Assembly (NCBI GenBank): GCA_032718565.1
Contig: JAVGVS010000812.1
Coordinates: 1-64,000, forward strand
Source of the DNA: Distichodus sexfasciatus
Lineage: Eukaryota; Chordata; Actinopteri; Characiformes; Distichodontidae
Direction: 5' to 3'
DNA: 64,000 nt
A model generated the notes under the pieces. It made no database searches, was not told the DNA's origin, and was given only the letters and a program-made list of their open reading frames with translations. A program made the position numbers and the translations under genes. Each line of letters begins with the position of its first letter. Within the stretch, counting starts at the first letter, position 1. Below are positions 52,151-63,459 of this stretch, piece by piece.

Positions 52151-53395
52151 TCTCTCTTTTTATCTAAATTCACATGAACTATTATTGTTTTATATGAATC
52201 ACTTCATAATAACTGACAGTAAACAATCTTTGTGTTTTTAATATTTTAGTTTTGAATCACATTTCATTTGTGTTTGATGTAAGAATAATCACATTTATCA
52301 ATATTCATGTTAATAAAACTTTGTTTAAGTGAATTTGGAGTTTATTTACTTTTTCTTTCTTTTACACACACACACACACACTTCTCTCTGTTGTGCATCA
52401 GTATCGACGTTGAAAACAACTTGAATAACAGTTTAAAGAGTGGAGATCAAACATGGCTTTCTGATAAAGGCCCAGATGATCCATCACCCAGTTTAACATC
52501 AGAGTAGAAAGATCCATATAAGAACATCTACAACGCTGAGTTAAAGTTAAAGCCTCAGCTTAAATGAATTGCAGCGTTTTGTAACAAATTCACATCCATA
52601 CTCACAAAATTATTAATGATCTTCAGAACAATTCCCCATGACATTACAATTACACTGGTGAATCCATAGAACATAAAAACTCGTGAAGCTGTCCATTAGT
52701 ACATTTACTGTGTGTCCAGAATTATGTGGACACCTGACCGTCACAGCAACCTGCTTCATGAAGGTCTTGAGGAACACTACTGGTGCTGATGTCACGTCCA
52801 GAGGCACGTCCGGGTGGGTTTTCTCCTCAGTCATTAGCAAGTTATACTCTTTGAGGTCTGAAGTCAGATTTTCAAGATATTCTACACAACATAGCTTAAG
52901 TCTTTTGTTGTCCAGGGATCTTCATAATTAATAAGTTTCTGAAGTATGATAGAGTTTTACAGAGGAAAGCAGAAGTTGGAAAAGAAAGATCCAAAATGTC
53001 AACATGTCTGATATACACGATAAACATGTTGTGTTCAGTTGTTTGGTTTACAGCTGATTTTATCAGTGAAAACAGGTGAGTATAATTTCATAGAGACTAC
53101 TGAATGTACAGTGAACATGGACAGATTGAGGTTTATACCATCAGCTCTTCACTCTTTATTAGGGTTGTGGTGGTCAAATGAGGTGTGTTGAAGTGCATGA
53201 AGCGTCCCAGCAGCAGTGTCAGGAGAAGTGTTGTATTACCTGTACAAATGGTTGCGTGTTTGTACTTACACTGCACATTGTATGTGTTATTAGTCCGGAT
53301 ATAGTATTGTCATATTATAACTCTACCTCTTGCACATCCAATGTAAATGTCAATTTCCACCTGTAGGTAATACTGCATCCTGACTTTTCACAATC
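52151..53395. other. non-coding stretch downstream of B30.2 gene
   Basis: Poly-adenylation-like AATAAAAC at about 52313 may end the B30.2 transcript. Around 52710 CAGAATTATGTGGACACCTGACC resembles a Tc1-like element fragment. No exon recognised. Confidence 0.35.
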
Positions 53396-53399
53396 CTAC

Positions 53400-53652
53400 C
53401 TCTATTTCTATTTCTATTTTTAGTTTCAAATTATATTTAACACTTCTTGTCTAGTTTAAAATGTATATATATATATTTTAATATATATTTTGTATTTCTA
53501 CTCATTTATTGTTTATTCCATGTGCCTATTTGTGCTACTGCCTATTTGTTCTCTGCACTGAAAATAACCTGGAGCCACGTCGTCTCGTCTCTCTATGTAT
53601 CTGTACAGTATATAGCAGAGATGACAAAGTTTACGTTGACTTTGACTTTACA
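53400..53652 (+). mobile_element. LINE 3' terminal fragment, plus strand
   Basis: The same tail as 1400-1632: CTACTCATTTATTGTTTATT, CCTGGAGCCACGTCGTCTCG, CTCTATGTATCTGTACAG and a terminal TTTACGTTGACTTTGACTTT. Confidence 0.7.
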
Positions 53653-55865
53653 GTCATCAAACAGCGACATCTGGTGGACTGTAGAAGTCATAGGAGGCAG
53701 CCGTGGATGAAGAACACATCATTGTATTATGATTAATGTGAAGTGTGAACACAAAATGGGGAGCAGACCATTACTCTTCAATAATGAGCAATTTGATAAA
53801 CTGTGTAATGAACCATGTGTTGTAAGAAATGTGTTAGAGCATGAATTTCATTGTAACAAGTGGTAAAAATAAACATGTAAAAGCAGAATTAACATTTCAT
53901 TTGTGTGAAAGGTTATGTTAAAATATGTTTAGAAAGTGAATCATTTGGAGAAGCTCTTGTGTGACTGGCTCAGTGTGTGGGTGCGTGTGTATTTGTATGT
54001 GAAGAGGGAGGAGTGTTGTAGAAAAGTTGGTGTGCTACTCTTGGGTTAATAATTTTCCTCTCTAAAACCTCTCTAAAAAGGCTGGAGAGGGTTAGGGTTA
54101 CAGAATTAAAACAAGGAACAAGAAACAGAATAAAATCTTGGTTGGGAATGTTTGTGATAATTCTATTTCCTTTGCAAACAGCACACTTTATGAGGACTAT
54201 GTAATATCAGAAATCTTCCCAAATGTCTCATTTTTACTTTTTCTGATTGATTTTTATTCTGAAAATAAAAGTCACTGAAAGTGCATAGAAGTGTGAGTTG
54301 GAGTTCCACAGTACTGGGGTCTCAGGTCACTGCATCTTTTAAACCTTTAAATCATCATGAATTGATCTCTAATGCCTCATTATTGATGAGCTGCTGTTAC
54401 TTCTATATGTCAGCCATGTGAAGCAGAACTGTGACTGTACCTTCATATAAAATAAAAACTAATTATTGTAAAAATATGCAGAGGGTGCAAATGTACATAG
54501 AATAATAACAACTGGAGTGGAAAAGATTTAGAAAATTATATTTTCAGTGCAAATAACACAACTGGTACTGGAGTCTCCACTTGAACTTACCTTTAAAGCG
54601 ACACACTCACATCTTCACAGAGCTTCATTAGAGACTATGATCAGTTTGCAGTTAAAGACTTTGGTAAAGCTTTTAGTCTCCATCACAGCTCAGAAGTGTT
54701 TCTTTATAGTGAGCAGTTCATAATCAATATCCTCTCAGACAGTGATGTATATGTACAAGTGCAGAACATTCTGTGTTGGAAATCCAGACACTATCTTTAA
54801 GTGCAGTTAATCTTTAGCTGAACTATTTATATCATGTACAGATTTCCAACACCTTCTGATCTGTTAGAGTTAATGCAGGTGAAATGCAGGTGGTTTATTT
54901 TAGTTGTAAGAAATGCAGAGATAGCTTTAGCATCTGTTCTCAATGTTTCTTTATATAAAGACAATATTTGTCCAGAAGATGGAGCAGACAGACTGCAAAC
55001 AGCATTGTTACACCTGAGTTAGTCTAAAACACATGGACATGGTTAATCTATTAAGATGTGTGTGTGTGTTTATTTATATATTTTGCGCTGGAGCAGTAAA
55101 GTGTTGGGTTTATTTCCAGTGAATATACAGACACTATCTCACTCTGACTACAAAAGGTTGTACAGAGTAAGGTCAAAGGTTTTACAGTTTAATGTGTGTG
55201 TGTGTGTGTGTGAGACCAACCCTACTAGTGGAACGTGGCTTGTTGTTCTTTGGAACCAGGAACTAGTTGTTTTTTCAAGTGAAGCATGAACACACAAACA
55301 CACACATACACACACACCTGGTTGCATCCTAATGTCTTTATGAGGCCCTTCAACTGACTCCTACAATCACACACCTCTTAGTTTTATGTGACTACAGACT
55401 GGTTTATCTTCAAGAAACTGAAAGTACATAAAGAATAAAGTTCAGTTTGTAGAATCAGTGTGTGTGCTTCTACTGCAGCATGTTTACTGCTGTCATTGTT
55501 ACTGGTATTACTATGTGATTAATTGTACCGATTCAGCAATATTGGAAACCAATACCATTACATTGAACAATGATGCAGTTAACATCTGATAAAAACTAGG
55601 AGGACTCAGTAATTCCATCTAGCATGTAAATCTGTTAAACTGTAAATTTGTTCAAATCTGATGTTCAGCAAGTATTCCACTTTGTATTCACATAAATTAT
55701 TTAGCAGTTCTAATGAGACACAGAGCCTCACGATTGTCACAACCAACGGCATGTTGCAAGAAACAAAGTCACATTTGCTAAGCGTTTTTCTCTTCTTGAA
55801 ATGAAACAAGGCACAATGGCCAATCAAATGACAGATTCGTCCTTTTAAGTTAATCCACATAGATC
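53653..55865. other. non-coding stretch
   Basis: About 2.2 kb without a recognisable exon or element. A (TG)n run at 55193-55212 and a CA-rich run at about 55290-55318 are the only repeats. Confidence 0.4.
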
Positions 55866-55867
55866 AT

Positions 55868-56195
55868 GACGGTGGACAGACAAGGGTAAAGGGGAAAGAC
55901 AGGATTATGAATAACAGTGAGTAAACGAAGGACTAACCAAATGGAACCAAGCAATTGGGAGAACCAAACACTAACCGGATAATGAAAAAGTCAAACAACA
56001 AGGAACTAAATACATCAATGGATTATCAGAGACACGATAACTGGGAGGGAGAACTAAACAGAGACAGGTGTGACTGATAATCAAACTAGACTAATCAATC
56101 TGGGTTAACAAGGGGGCAAAACAGAGGACAAACTAGACAGACAAAACAGAACAAATAAATAGGGGCAACCCCCAAAGGTCATGACATGAGCCATG
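55868..56195 (-). mobile_element. LTR-like fragment
   Basis: Minus strand contains TGTCATGACCTTTGGGGGTT, with a layout like the solo-LTR-like sequence at 20345-21026. It is truncated on both sides, so the assignment is tentative. Confidence 0.3.
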
Positions 56196-56336
56196 ACAAC
56201 GATACAGTGCCAACGCCACCATATACCAAGAGATGACAAAGAACACAAGCAGGAGTAGATGATGCTGGAAAGTTTCAAAGCAGCAAATAAGGGAACAGTC
56301 CAGCACATTGTGTAGCTTTTCACTGATAAATGATGT

Positions 56337-57400
56337 AAAATTCAATTCAATTTAAATTTATTCATATAGCGCTCTTAACAACAGTCATTGTCACAAAACA
56401 CTTTACATATAACCGGCCTAAACCCCCCAACAAGCAAGCCTGAGGCGACAGTGGCAAGGAAAAACTCCCTCTAATAGGAAGAAACCTTGAGAGGAACCAA
56501 GACTCGGAGGGGGACCCCATCCTCCTCTGGGCGACCGGGTGCATGAACATTTAATGTACAACAAGCAATAGTTCAAGATGAGTTGTTAGTTATTTAAAGA
56601 AGCAAAGATACAAAAATAGTCCAAGGGATATTTCGAATCCCGGGTTGTTGATGGGCCACTTGCAGGACCCTCTCAGCAACATTAAGCTGAAATTAGTTCA
56701 GTATTGTGCTGCTAAGTCAGTAGATGTCCATAGGGTCCAATCCCAGTTGGTTTCATGATGATTTCCCCAGTCCTGGTGCGGGTTCAGTGGGTCAGGATCA
56801 GCTCAGGAGGGTTGACAAGGTCAAGCATCAGCTCAGGACATCTCCGGGACTCCTGGTGAGTTCGGTTGATCAGCATCAGCTTGGTAGGGTCGAGGTGGTC
56901 AGTGTCAGCTCGGGGCATCTCCAAAGAGTCCCAGTGAGGGTTCGGTCAGCCAAGCGCCATCCCAGGATCAGCTCAGGAACAGCTCGGAAAAAGAAGAAGA
57001 GAGAGGAGAAAGTTAAGTGCCCTAACCTAACCTCCGGCAATGCTAGAGTAGCTATGGCAGCCTAGCTAAGAAGGGAGAGCTGGAAGGTAACACAGACATG
57101 AGGGCCTCCAGGGGTCTCGGCATCACACCAAACCACCGTCTGCAAACTTGAGCGATCAGCAGAGTGGTAGGATGACAGCACCAATTCCCCCTTTCACCTT
57201 TAATCTCAAATGACCATGAACCCCCAGATCTCGCCTTTAACTAAGAAAAAAGGGATTTTAATAACCAAAAGACTGACTAAACAAGTAAGTCTTAAGCCTT
57301 GACTTAAAAGCAGAGATTGTTTCTGAGCTCCAAACACTAACAAAGTTTATTCCACAACTGTGGAGCAAATGCTCTTACCCCCACCTTCGGCTCCCCATCT
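56337..57400 (-). mobile_element. L2-type LINE 3' end, minus strand
   Basis: Reverse complement of the 7150-8180 element: the terminal ATTCAATTTAAATTTATTCA, ATAGCGCTCTTAAC, the long UTR, and the last ORF2 codons (LWNKL region) at about 57330-57370. The ORF2 end is more decayed than in the first copy. Confidence 0.8.
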
Positions 57401-57957
57401 CGTTCCGGGGGAAGGCCCCTTTGCTTTCCTGCCTGGTCTCCCAGCCAGATCTGCCGGCTTCAGCAACAAGTGAACCAACGACCAAGCGATGGGCTGGGTG
57501 GTCTCCTTGGTTGAAATAGTGTTAAAAACAGACTACTGCTTTAAAATAGTAGTTAGCTGCACTACATGTTAAAGTAACAAAGTAACTACATCCAAGCTGT
57601 TTCACTTCAACAGATTCTCGCTTCCATCTTTGCCAAGGTGGTCACCATCCTCCAACTCTATCTTGTAGCTGTCAAGAGTGCACTGTGATGCTATGAGCTT
57701 GTGCATGGTAGCCTATCAGATACCACTTCCACACCAATGAGAAACACCTGCTGATTAAAAATACATATCACATGTTAGTAGGTTTTTAAACCAATAGAAT
57801 TTCCTATAACATTGGGTAAAAAACAGTGATGTTGAAGAAAGTAATTAGTGATTGTCTACCAGAGTATCAGTACCAATGGTTGTGTGCATCATCGCTCCCA
57901 CTGTTTGTGTCTCCTCCTCTGTCCTGCCTCTCTGCAGCTTGTCTGGGTGTTTGGTGA

Positions 57958-58274
57958 CAGTTGAAGGTTGTGCTTCTCTGGCTTCAGCTCTGAGTTCAAA
58001 CCTCTCACACCTGAACTGGATCTGACCTACAAGTATCAACTGTCTTAAAAAGGCTTAATTTGTCATTCCATACTGGCTCTCAACTCATATTGTATGATCA
58101 TTTATACTGTCTGACATTTCACTGTCGAATATTTGCTGGCACTTTAAAATCATTGCACTGCATGTCGTACCTGTATAATTTGCATGTGACAAAGAATCTT
58201 GAATCTTGAGACTCAGGAGTGAAGCTGCTCTCTGCTCGACTGGAGGATCCACACTGCAGACTGCACACACTCAG
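57958..58274 (+). pseudogene. NLR LRR exon split by a LINE tail
   Basis: The first half (57958-58035) has TTCTCTGGCTTCAGCTCTGA and ELDLTYK-like codons. The second half (58209-58274) has DSGVKLLSARLEDPHCRL and ends CTCAG/GTAGCT. Together they equal the LRR exon at 47121-47272. The 173 bp between are a LINE 3' end. Confidence 0.7.
58036..58208 (+). mobile_element. short LINE 3' insertion in LRR exon
   Basis: CTGTCTGACATTTCACTGTC, GCACTGCATGTCGTACCTG and the terminal GACAAAGAATCTTGAATCTT are a 5'-truncated LINE 3' end (I/Rex-like tail of TCTTGAA units). It interrupts an otherwise continuous LRR exon. Confidence 0.65.
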
Positions 58275-59282
58275 GTAGCTACAGTGTGAGCTGATGTGCT
58301 AACAATGGTAAAGCACAATAAGGAGGTGCAGAGCCAAATTCCTTACAAACACACACCTGAACACAGCAGTTACCTTACTGTGCAAAACACACTAAAACCA
58401 ACAAAACACTGCACACTTCATGCAAAAGTGACTCCTGCTGGCAAAAACTACACACACTCTCTAACATAAGACGGCTTTATCACACAAAGTACAATGATGG
58501 ATAAACACAAACAACTTGAAGCACTGCAAAATGAAAATGTGTTGTGTATCTGATATCACCCAGTGCAAAATAAAATGAATCACATCTTACAGTAAATATT
58601 ATAATAAAAACTAACACAGTAAATATCAAATTCAGCTGTGTGTAAGATACTGTAAAAGTCAAATACACTACAATCAGTTACTGAAAATACCTTTACACAA
58701 ATATCAAACTGTCACTGTTTACAGTCATTTACACACACACAGATCAGCCATAACATTATGAGCAGCTGCCTAATATTGAGCACAACAAAGTGCAGCAGCA
58801 TTACAGTAACACTTTCAGCACTTTGAGCTCCAGCAGCTGGTCTAGTGTCCATCAGTGTCTCAAAACTCTACTGTTTACCACCTCATCAATCCTGTCTCCT
58901 GCATTTGGACATCATCTTTCATCAACATGTTTTCTCTTGTCATACAGCAGGAAATATCTCATGTACAAATATGAAATGCACTGTAAACATCAGCACTTTA
59001 GTACAGCAACACGGCTGCAAATAAACTCAACTTTCAGCTGAAATCAGAGGAATCTGAATAACAGTAACTGATGCTTTTACAGTAGTTTGATGTTGAAATG
59101 CATCAGAGATCCATCTGAAGTGATATGTTGTTAAATTGTGAAGTGAATGTGAAGCGTTTTGAACAGAATGTCTAAAATCCTGCAAAAGTGTTGTAAATGT
59201 ACAATTGCTGGTGAACACTGAAAACGTAGCATGTGCACAAGCATTTCATGTACAGATGCAAGAAAGGTTTAAGCTTTTAGTG

Positions 59283-59314
<32 letters not shown>

Positions 59315-59810
59315 ACACTGACGAAGGCTTTTGCTCTGCTTGCTGAGTCTCTCTGATGCATGATAGTGATCTGCCCGTTGCTGCTTTCAAGATACTTAGA
59401 TAAACACTCCACACATGCTACAAGGAGCATTTATGAAAAAAAAAAAAAAAAAAAAAACTTTATTTGTATAGATTTTTTTAATATACAGTTCATATTTAAA
59501 CAAACCTATTATTCTCTAAAGATTATTTTATAAATAAGCTGTGTAGCCTGTGTGGAGTATTTAAGTATCTTGAAAGCAGTTTGAGGTCACTGGGGCAAGT
59601 GGCTTTGGAGAATAGATTTCTTTAAATATGTACTGTAAAATAAATTTCTTTATAAATAAGATCCGCCCCCCATAAGCCTTGCATCATGTGTGGAGTGTTC
59701 CTTTGTAGTGCATCAGGAGTGTTCACCCAAGTACGTTAAAAGCAGTTTGAGTTCTTGAGGGCAAGTGGCATTAGAACAGAATGGATTTGACTTTTACAGA
59801 CACAGCACAG
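58275..59810. other. non-coding stretch with small repeats
   Basis: Contains GATCAGCCATAACATTATGA at about 58743 (a fragment common to a fish transposon), a (CA)n run at 59290-59315, a poly-A run of about 22 at 59437-59458, and an inverted pair CTGCTTTCAAGATACTTA (59383) / TAAGTATCTTGAAAGCAG (59563). The inverted pair would fold a 200-bp hairpin, possibly a MITE. No exon seen. Confidence 0.45.

Positions 59811-59812
<2 letters not shown>

Positions 59813-59852
<40 letters not shown>
59813..59852. repeat. (GA)n microsatellite
   Basis: AGAGAG run of about 38 bases ending in ACACAGACG. Confidence 0.95.
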
Positions 59853-59856
<4 letters not shown>

Positions 59857-59982
59857 AGACGTTAAATAATTAAAAGTTTATAATTATTATACATACAATT
59901 GGAGATACATTAGTATTTGCATTAGTCATTTATTTTATACATAAGTTTACAGTATTGTTGGTAATAAATTGCTGACTCTTTT

Positions 59983-60040
59983 TAGTGAGTCACGCCATAA
60001 GAACCGATTCTCTTAAAAGAGCCGGAATTCCCATCACTAC
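59983..60040. mobile_element. hAT terminal fragment
   Basis: GAACCGATTCTCTTAAAAGA then GCCGGAATTCCCATCACTAC matches the end of a widespread vertebrate hAT group (…GAGCCG…CCCATCACTA). The other end was not found. Confidence 0.55.
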
Positions 60041-60758
60041 TGCACCTGAACGGAGTGTCACGAGAAAGCGAAAGCAAACTCCCAGCGAGTTGACGGAACT
60101 TTATCATCAGCGCTTTCTCCGTAACGTCTCAGGATCAGGACGACGTGAACCCGGTCTGCTGTGGTGACTTGTTCTCTAGAACTGTACAACACACAAAGAA
60201 CATTCGGGGGATAGTGAGGGTGACTGGACTAAAATCATCCAAAACCCAGGTGTGAGGAATCACCCCGAACAGAGGGAGCGAATCAGCTTCGAGGACGAAG
60301 TGCAACCATTACGTGATGTGACCTGAACAGGGGCGAAACCAAACGAGACACAGGTGACAGACATTAACCCGAAATCCCAACCTGACGCGTGAGAAGGGTG
60401 AACAGCAAGCTCAGGTCAGGACTCTGGTGATCGGGATCGGAGTGGACGGGGCCGAGGCGACACAGACGTGACAATAGTACAGTGTGGTAGAGCAGTAATG
60501 TAGACATGGAGCAGTAGAGCAGGTGTGAATCTTCATCCATCATAACACAGTGGGACAGTAAGTGTGTTTGGGGACGGTAGAGTCAGCAGCACTTTCAACA
60601 CTTTCTGTACTATAGCTACTGCAGGTGGGACAGCAGGAATACAGTAGCAATGTAGAAATAATCTAGACATGTGGTAGTGCTTCTGCATTTGCTCAAATAC
60701 TGAAATATGTTTTTCTTTCTTGTAGGAAAAGCTGTTACTGAAGAATAAACAGAAGAAA
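60041..60758. other. spacer upstream of Ig-receptor gene
   Basis: GC-richer than the surroundings up to 60470, containing ACACAGGTGACAGACATTAA and an end-like GACACAGACGTGACAATAG, possibly a decayed LTR. No gene recognised. Confidence 0.3.
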
Positions 60759-60840
60759 ATGTACTCTAATGATTTTACAGTGATGAACCTCCTCTTTGTC
60801 ACACTGTTGACTTTCTCTCCATTTATGGAGACCACATCAC
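60759..60840 (+). CDS. Ig-LRR receptor gene, exon 1: signal peptide
   Basis: ATG at 60759 (AGAAGAAAATG). The exon encodes MYSNDFTVMNLLFVTLLTFS then PFMETTS, a hydrophobic leader with a probable cleavage before the V domain. Donor CATCAC/GTATGT at 60841, phase 1. A second in-frame Met at residue 9 could also start the leader. Confidence 0.7.
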
Positions 60841-61095
60841 GTATGTATTTATGTCCTGTAAAAAGCTCTTCTTCCATCTTTATTCATTAATGTGAGCACC
60901 AAACATCAGTGTTACACAAATACTGAAGAACAGCAATAATTCAGATGATTAACAAATTATTATGAAAGTGTTTAGATCACCAACAATGAAATCTGAGCAG
61001 TAACTCAAACCAGTGCAGAATGAGATGAGATCATACCAGAGATGATTGATTAGATTCGATTGCAGTATGAACTTTTCTTTATTTATCCATTCCAG

Positions 61096-61446
61096 AGCAG
61101 TTTACGGTTGTGGGTCCAGCTGCTCCTCTGGTGGTTGATGTTGGTTCAGACCTGGTTCTGCCCTGTTCTCTACAACCCAGTATCAGTGCTGAGAGCATGA
61201 CTGTGGAGTGGCTGAGACTGTATGAGACAGAAACATTAGTGCATTTATATGCATTTCTTCAGGATAGAAATGAGAATCAGATTCAATCATACAGAGGGAG
61301 AACAGCTCTGTTTAAAGAAGAACTTCACAAAGGCAACACCTCACTCAAACTCTCAGCAGTGCAACCTTCTGATGAGGGAGCGTACAGGTGTATAGTTGAA
61401 TCTCGTGTGTGGAATGATGAAAACACAGTTTATGTTGAAGTAAAAG
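61096..61446 (+). CDS. Ig-LRR receptor gene, exon 2: Ig V-set domain
   Basis: From acceptor CATTCCAG, 351 nt, phase 1 to phase 1, no stops. QFTVVGPAAPLVVDVGSDLV begins a butyrophilin/B7-type V-set. It has the first cysteine in LVLPCSL, the tryptophan in VEWLRLY, YRGRTALF, and LSAVQPSDEGAYRCIVES with the second cysteine in the DxGxYxC motif. It would be the extracellular ligand-binding domain. Donor AAAAG/GTATGT at 61447. Confidence 0.85.
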
Positions 61447-61620
61447 GTATGTCATTGTGTTGCTGATTCAAATGTACTGCTTCTTCTGTTGTAGTTATTC
61501 TGCCATTATATTTTACACAAATTAAAAACATCTAAAGATTTTCCCATGTAGTCTTATCTTTAAGTAATCTCATAATTATGTTAACGTGATTAAAATTCAT
61601 TTAATTCATTTATCTTTCAG

Positions 61621-61710
61621 GAAAAAGTTTTCACGCCGGGAAGATTGCTGTTATCTCTGTGGTGGTTTTTGGAGTTGTATTAATTGCATTCACAGTTTGC
61701 ATTTTGAAAG
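61621..61710 (+). CDS. Ig-LRR receptor gene, exon 3: transmembrane segment
   Basis: A 90-nt exon after TATCTTTCAG: GKSFHAGKIAVISVVVFGVV then LIAFTVCILK. Twenty hydrophobic residues between charged ends make a single-pass membrane helix, as in butyrophilins. Donor TGAAAG/GTAAAT, phase 1. Confidence 0.8.
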
Positions 61711-61771
61711 GTAAATATCTTAAGCTTGATTTTTATACTTGTGGCTTATAAAGTCTTACAATCGATGACAA

Positions 61772-62085
61772 GTGACCCATAGTATTAGTAATATTGAGTC
61801 CTTCTGCCGCCTTAGACATGACCTCAAAGACATGGTGAGGATGGTGAGCACTGAAAGTATTAGAGAGAGACGGGTCAGGGCAGAGACGGAATGGAGAATG
61901 GAGAAATTTGGTTTGGAAATGTGCAGAAGAGAGATGCTGGATGTGGTGAGAGAAAGATAGTGAAGATAGAGCTGCTAGGCAAGAGGAAAAGAGGAAGACC
62001 TACGAGGAGGTTTATGGATGTGGTGAGAGAGGACATGCAGGCAGTAAGAGAGAAAGATAAAGACGTGACTACTGAGTAGACAGTG
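61772..62085 (+). pseudogene. LINE (RTE-like) ORF C-terminal fragment in intron 3
   Basis: Readings such as WFGNVQKRDAG and LLGKRKRGRPTRRFMDVVRE match the carboxyl end of an RTE-type endonuclease/RT polyprotein (GHVxRRD...GKRKRGRPxxRFMDVVKED). Frame changes occur at about 61930-61960. It is a short 5'-truncated insertion lying between the TM exon and the LRR-lead exon. Confidence 0.65.
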
Positions 62086-62264
62086 CTTCCATGTGGCCAG
62101 GTGCAGTCATTACAGGATCATTTTATTGATACTTTAACTATCATTTTACAACACGCTTTTCACATTGAACACATGTCCATATGTCACTGTCATTAACACA
62201 CTGACTTTAATAAAGTTTAATTCCTTTTGGACACAAGAATGTTTTTATTTCTCTCTAACTGCAG

Positions 62265-62430
62265 ATAAGTTCTCCAAAAAGCCGCTCTCTCCTGTCCAGT
62301 GCTCAGCTGTGAGTTACATGCTTGTGAAGTCAGAACATGTGCGTAATGAGTGGAGCCTGAAGAAGTACAACACATCAGAGGAGGGATACAGGAGACTCAT
62401 CCCAGCTATCAGCAACTGTAGAAAAGCCCT
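62265..62430 (+). CDS. Ig-LRR receptor gene, exon 4: NLR-type LRR-lead
   Basis: A 166-nt exon after CTCTAACTGCAG, entered in phase 1 from the TM exon: DKFSKKPLSPVQCSAVSYML, VKSEHVRNEWSLKKYNTSEE and GYRRLIPAISNCRKAL, then a GTGAGT donor. It is nearly identical to 44756-44921 and homologous to the pre-LRR segment of fish NLRs. It would lie in the cytosol just after the membrane helix. No further LRR exon is found before the window end. Confidence 0.75.
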
Positions 62431-62496
62431 GTGAGTGTTTAAGATCAACACCATTAAACTAACATTAATACTGATGAGAGAACAGATGACCTCCAC

Positions 62497-62504
<8 letters not shown>

Positions 62505-62525
<21 letters not shown>
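62505..62525. repeat. (CT)n/(CA)n microsatellite
   Basis: CTCTCTCTCTCT followed by CACACACAC just downstream of exon 4. Confidence 0.85.
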
Positions 62526-62527
<2 letters not shown>

Positions 62528-62594
62528 TTTACACACAGCAAAGACTTACTCTACATCACTTTAACAAGAGCAAATATCATACATCATGGAAAGA

Positions 62595-63450
62595 GTCTCA
62601 AAGTCAATGTAAACTTTATTGTCATCTCTGCTACTGTATGTACTGTACAAGTACACAGAGAGATGAGACGACATGGCTCCAGTTTTAACAGTGCAAACAA
62701 CAAAGAATAATGAACACATAAAGCACATAGAATAAAATAAATGAATAGAATATAAATATACACCTTTAAACTAGAAGTAGAATATAAATGTACACTTTTA
62801 AGCTTTAAACTAGAAGTAGAAAGAGAGACAATAAGGATGCGGTACTCAGCCTACAGTTATGGTTATGGAGTTGTTTGACACTAAAGAGTGCATTTGAATG
62901 TAAATGAGGTCAGTAACAGTTTCAATATGAGAAATTCTATACAATCTATGAGTGATTTCTAACTGATACGGTCAGTTAGAAAAAAGTAAGCAGTGATATC
63001 TATAGCAATGTTCAATAGTTGTAGCAGCAGTGCAAAATTTGTGTAAATATTGTAGCAGCAGCCAAGAGAAGAGGATTACAGTTTAGATCAGCTGGCATTA
63101 AAAATGTGCCAGATCAGCAGCAGTTTGAAGTGATAATACTGTACTGTCTGTAAACATAAATATTATTCATAAACATTTTTCTGAGACAGTTTCAGTGCAG
63201 CATGAATGAGATTGTCCGTATAGCAGCGAATGCATCACAAGACAGTGATGTGTAAAATGCATAGGCACTTGGGCGGGAGTGTGAGGGTAGGAAGTGTGTT
63301 CAAGAGTCTGATGGCTTGTGGGAAAAAGCTATAACGCAGTCTGGTGGATCGAGTACTGATGCTGCGATAGCGTCTGCCAGATGGGAGGAGTGTAAAGAGT
63401 TCATGTGAGGGATGTGAGTGGTCAAGCATGATGCAGGAGGCCCTCCTGAT
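62595..63450 (-). mobile_element. LINE 3' end, minus strand (second copy)
   Basis: Same element as 506-1345. ORF end at 63235-63429 with SFFPQAIRLLNTLP; UTR with ACACAGAGAGATGAGACGAC and GGCTCCAGTTTTAACAGTGC; tail at 62598 (CTCAAAGTCAATGTAAACTT). Internal duplications of CTTTAAACTAGAAGTAGAA near 62770-62820. Confidence 0.65.
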
Positions 63451-63459
63451 GCAGCTTTG

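Noticed and set aside
59985..60167. 60-aa ORF starting MSHAIRTDSLKRAG
   Set aside because: Its first third is a hAT terminus and the rest has no domain; it is a chance frame.
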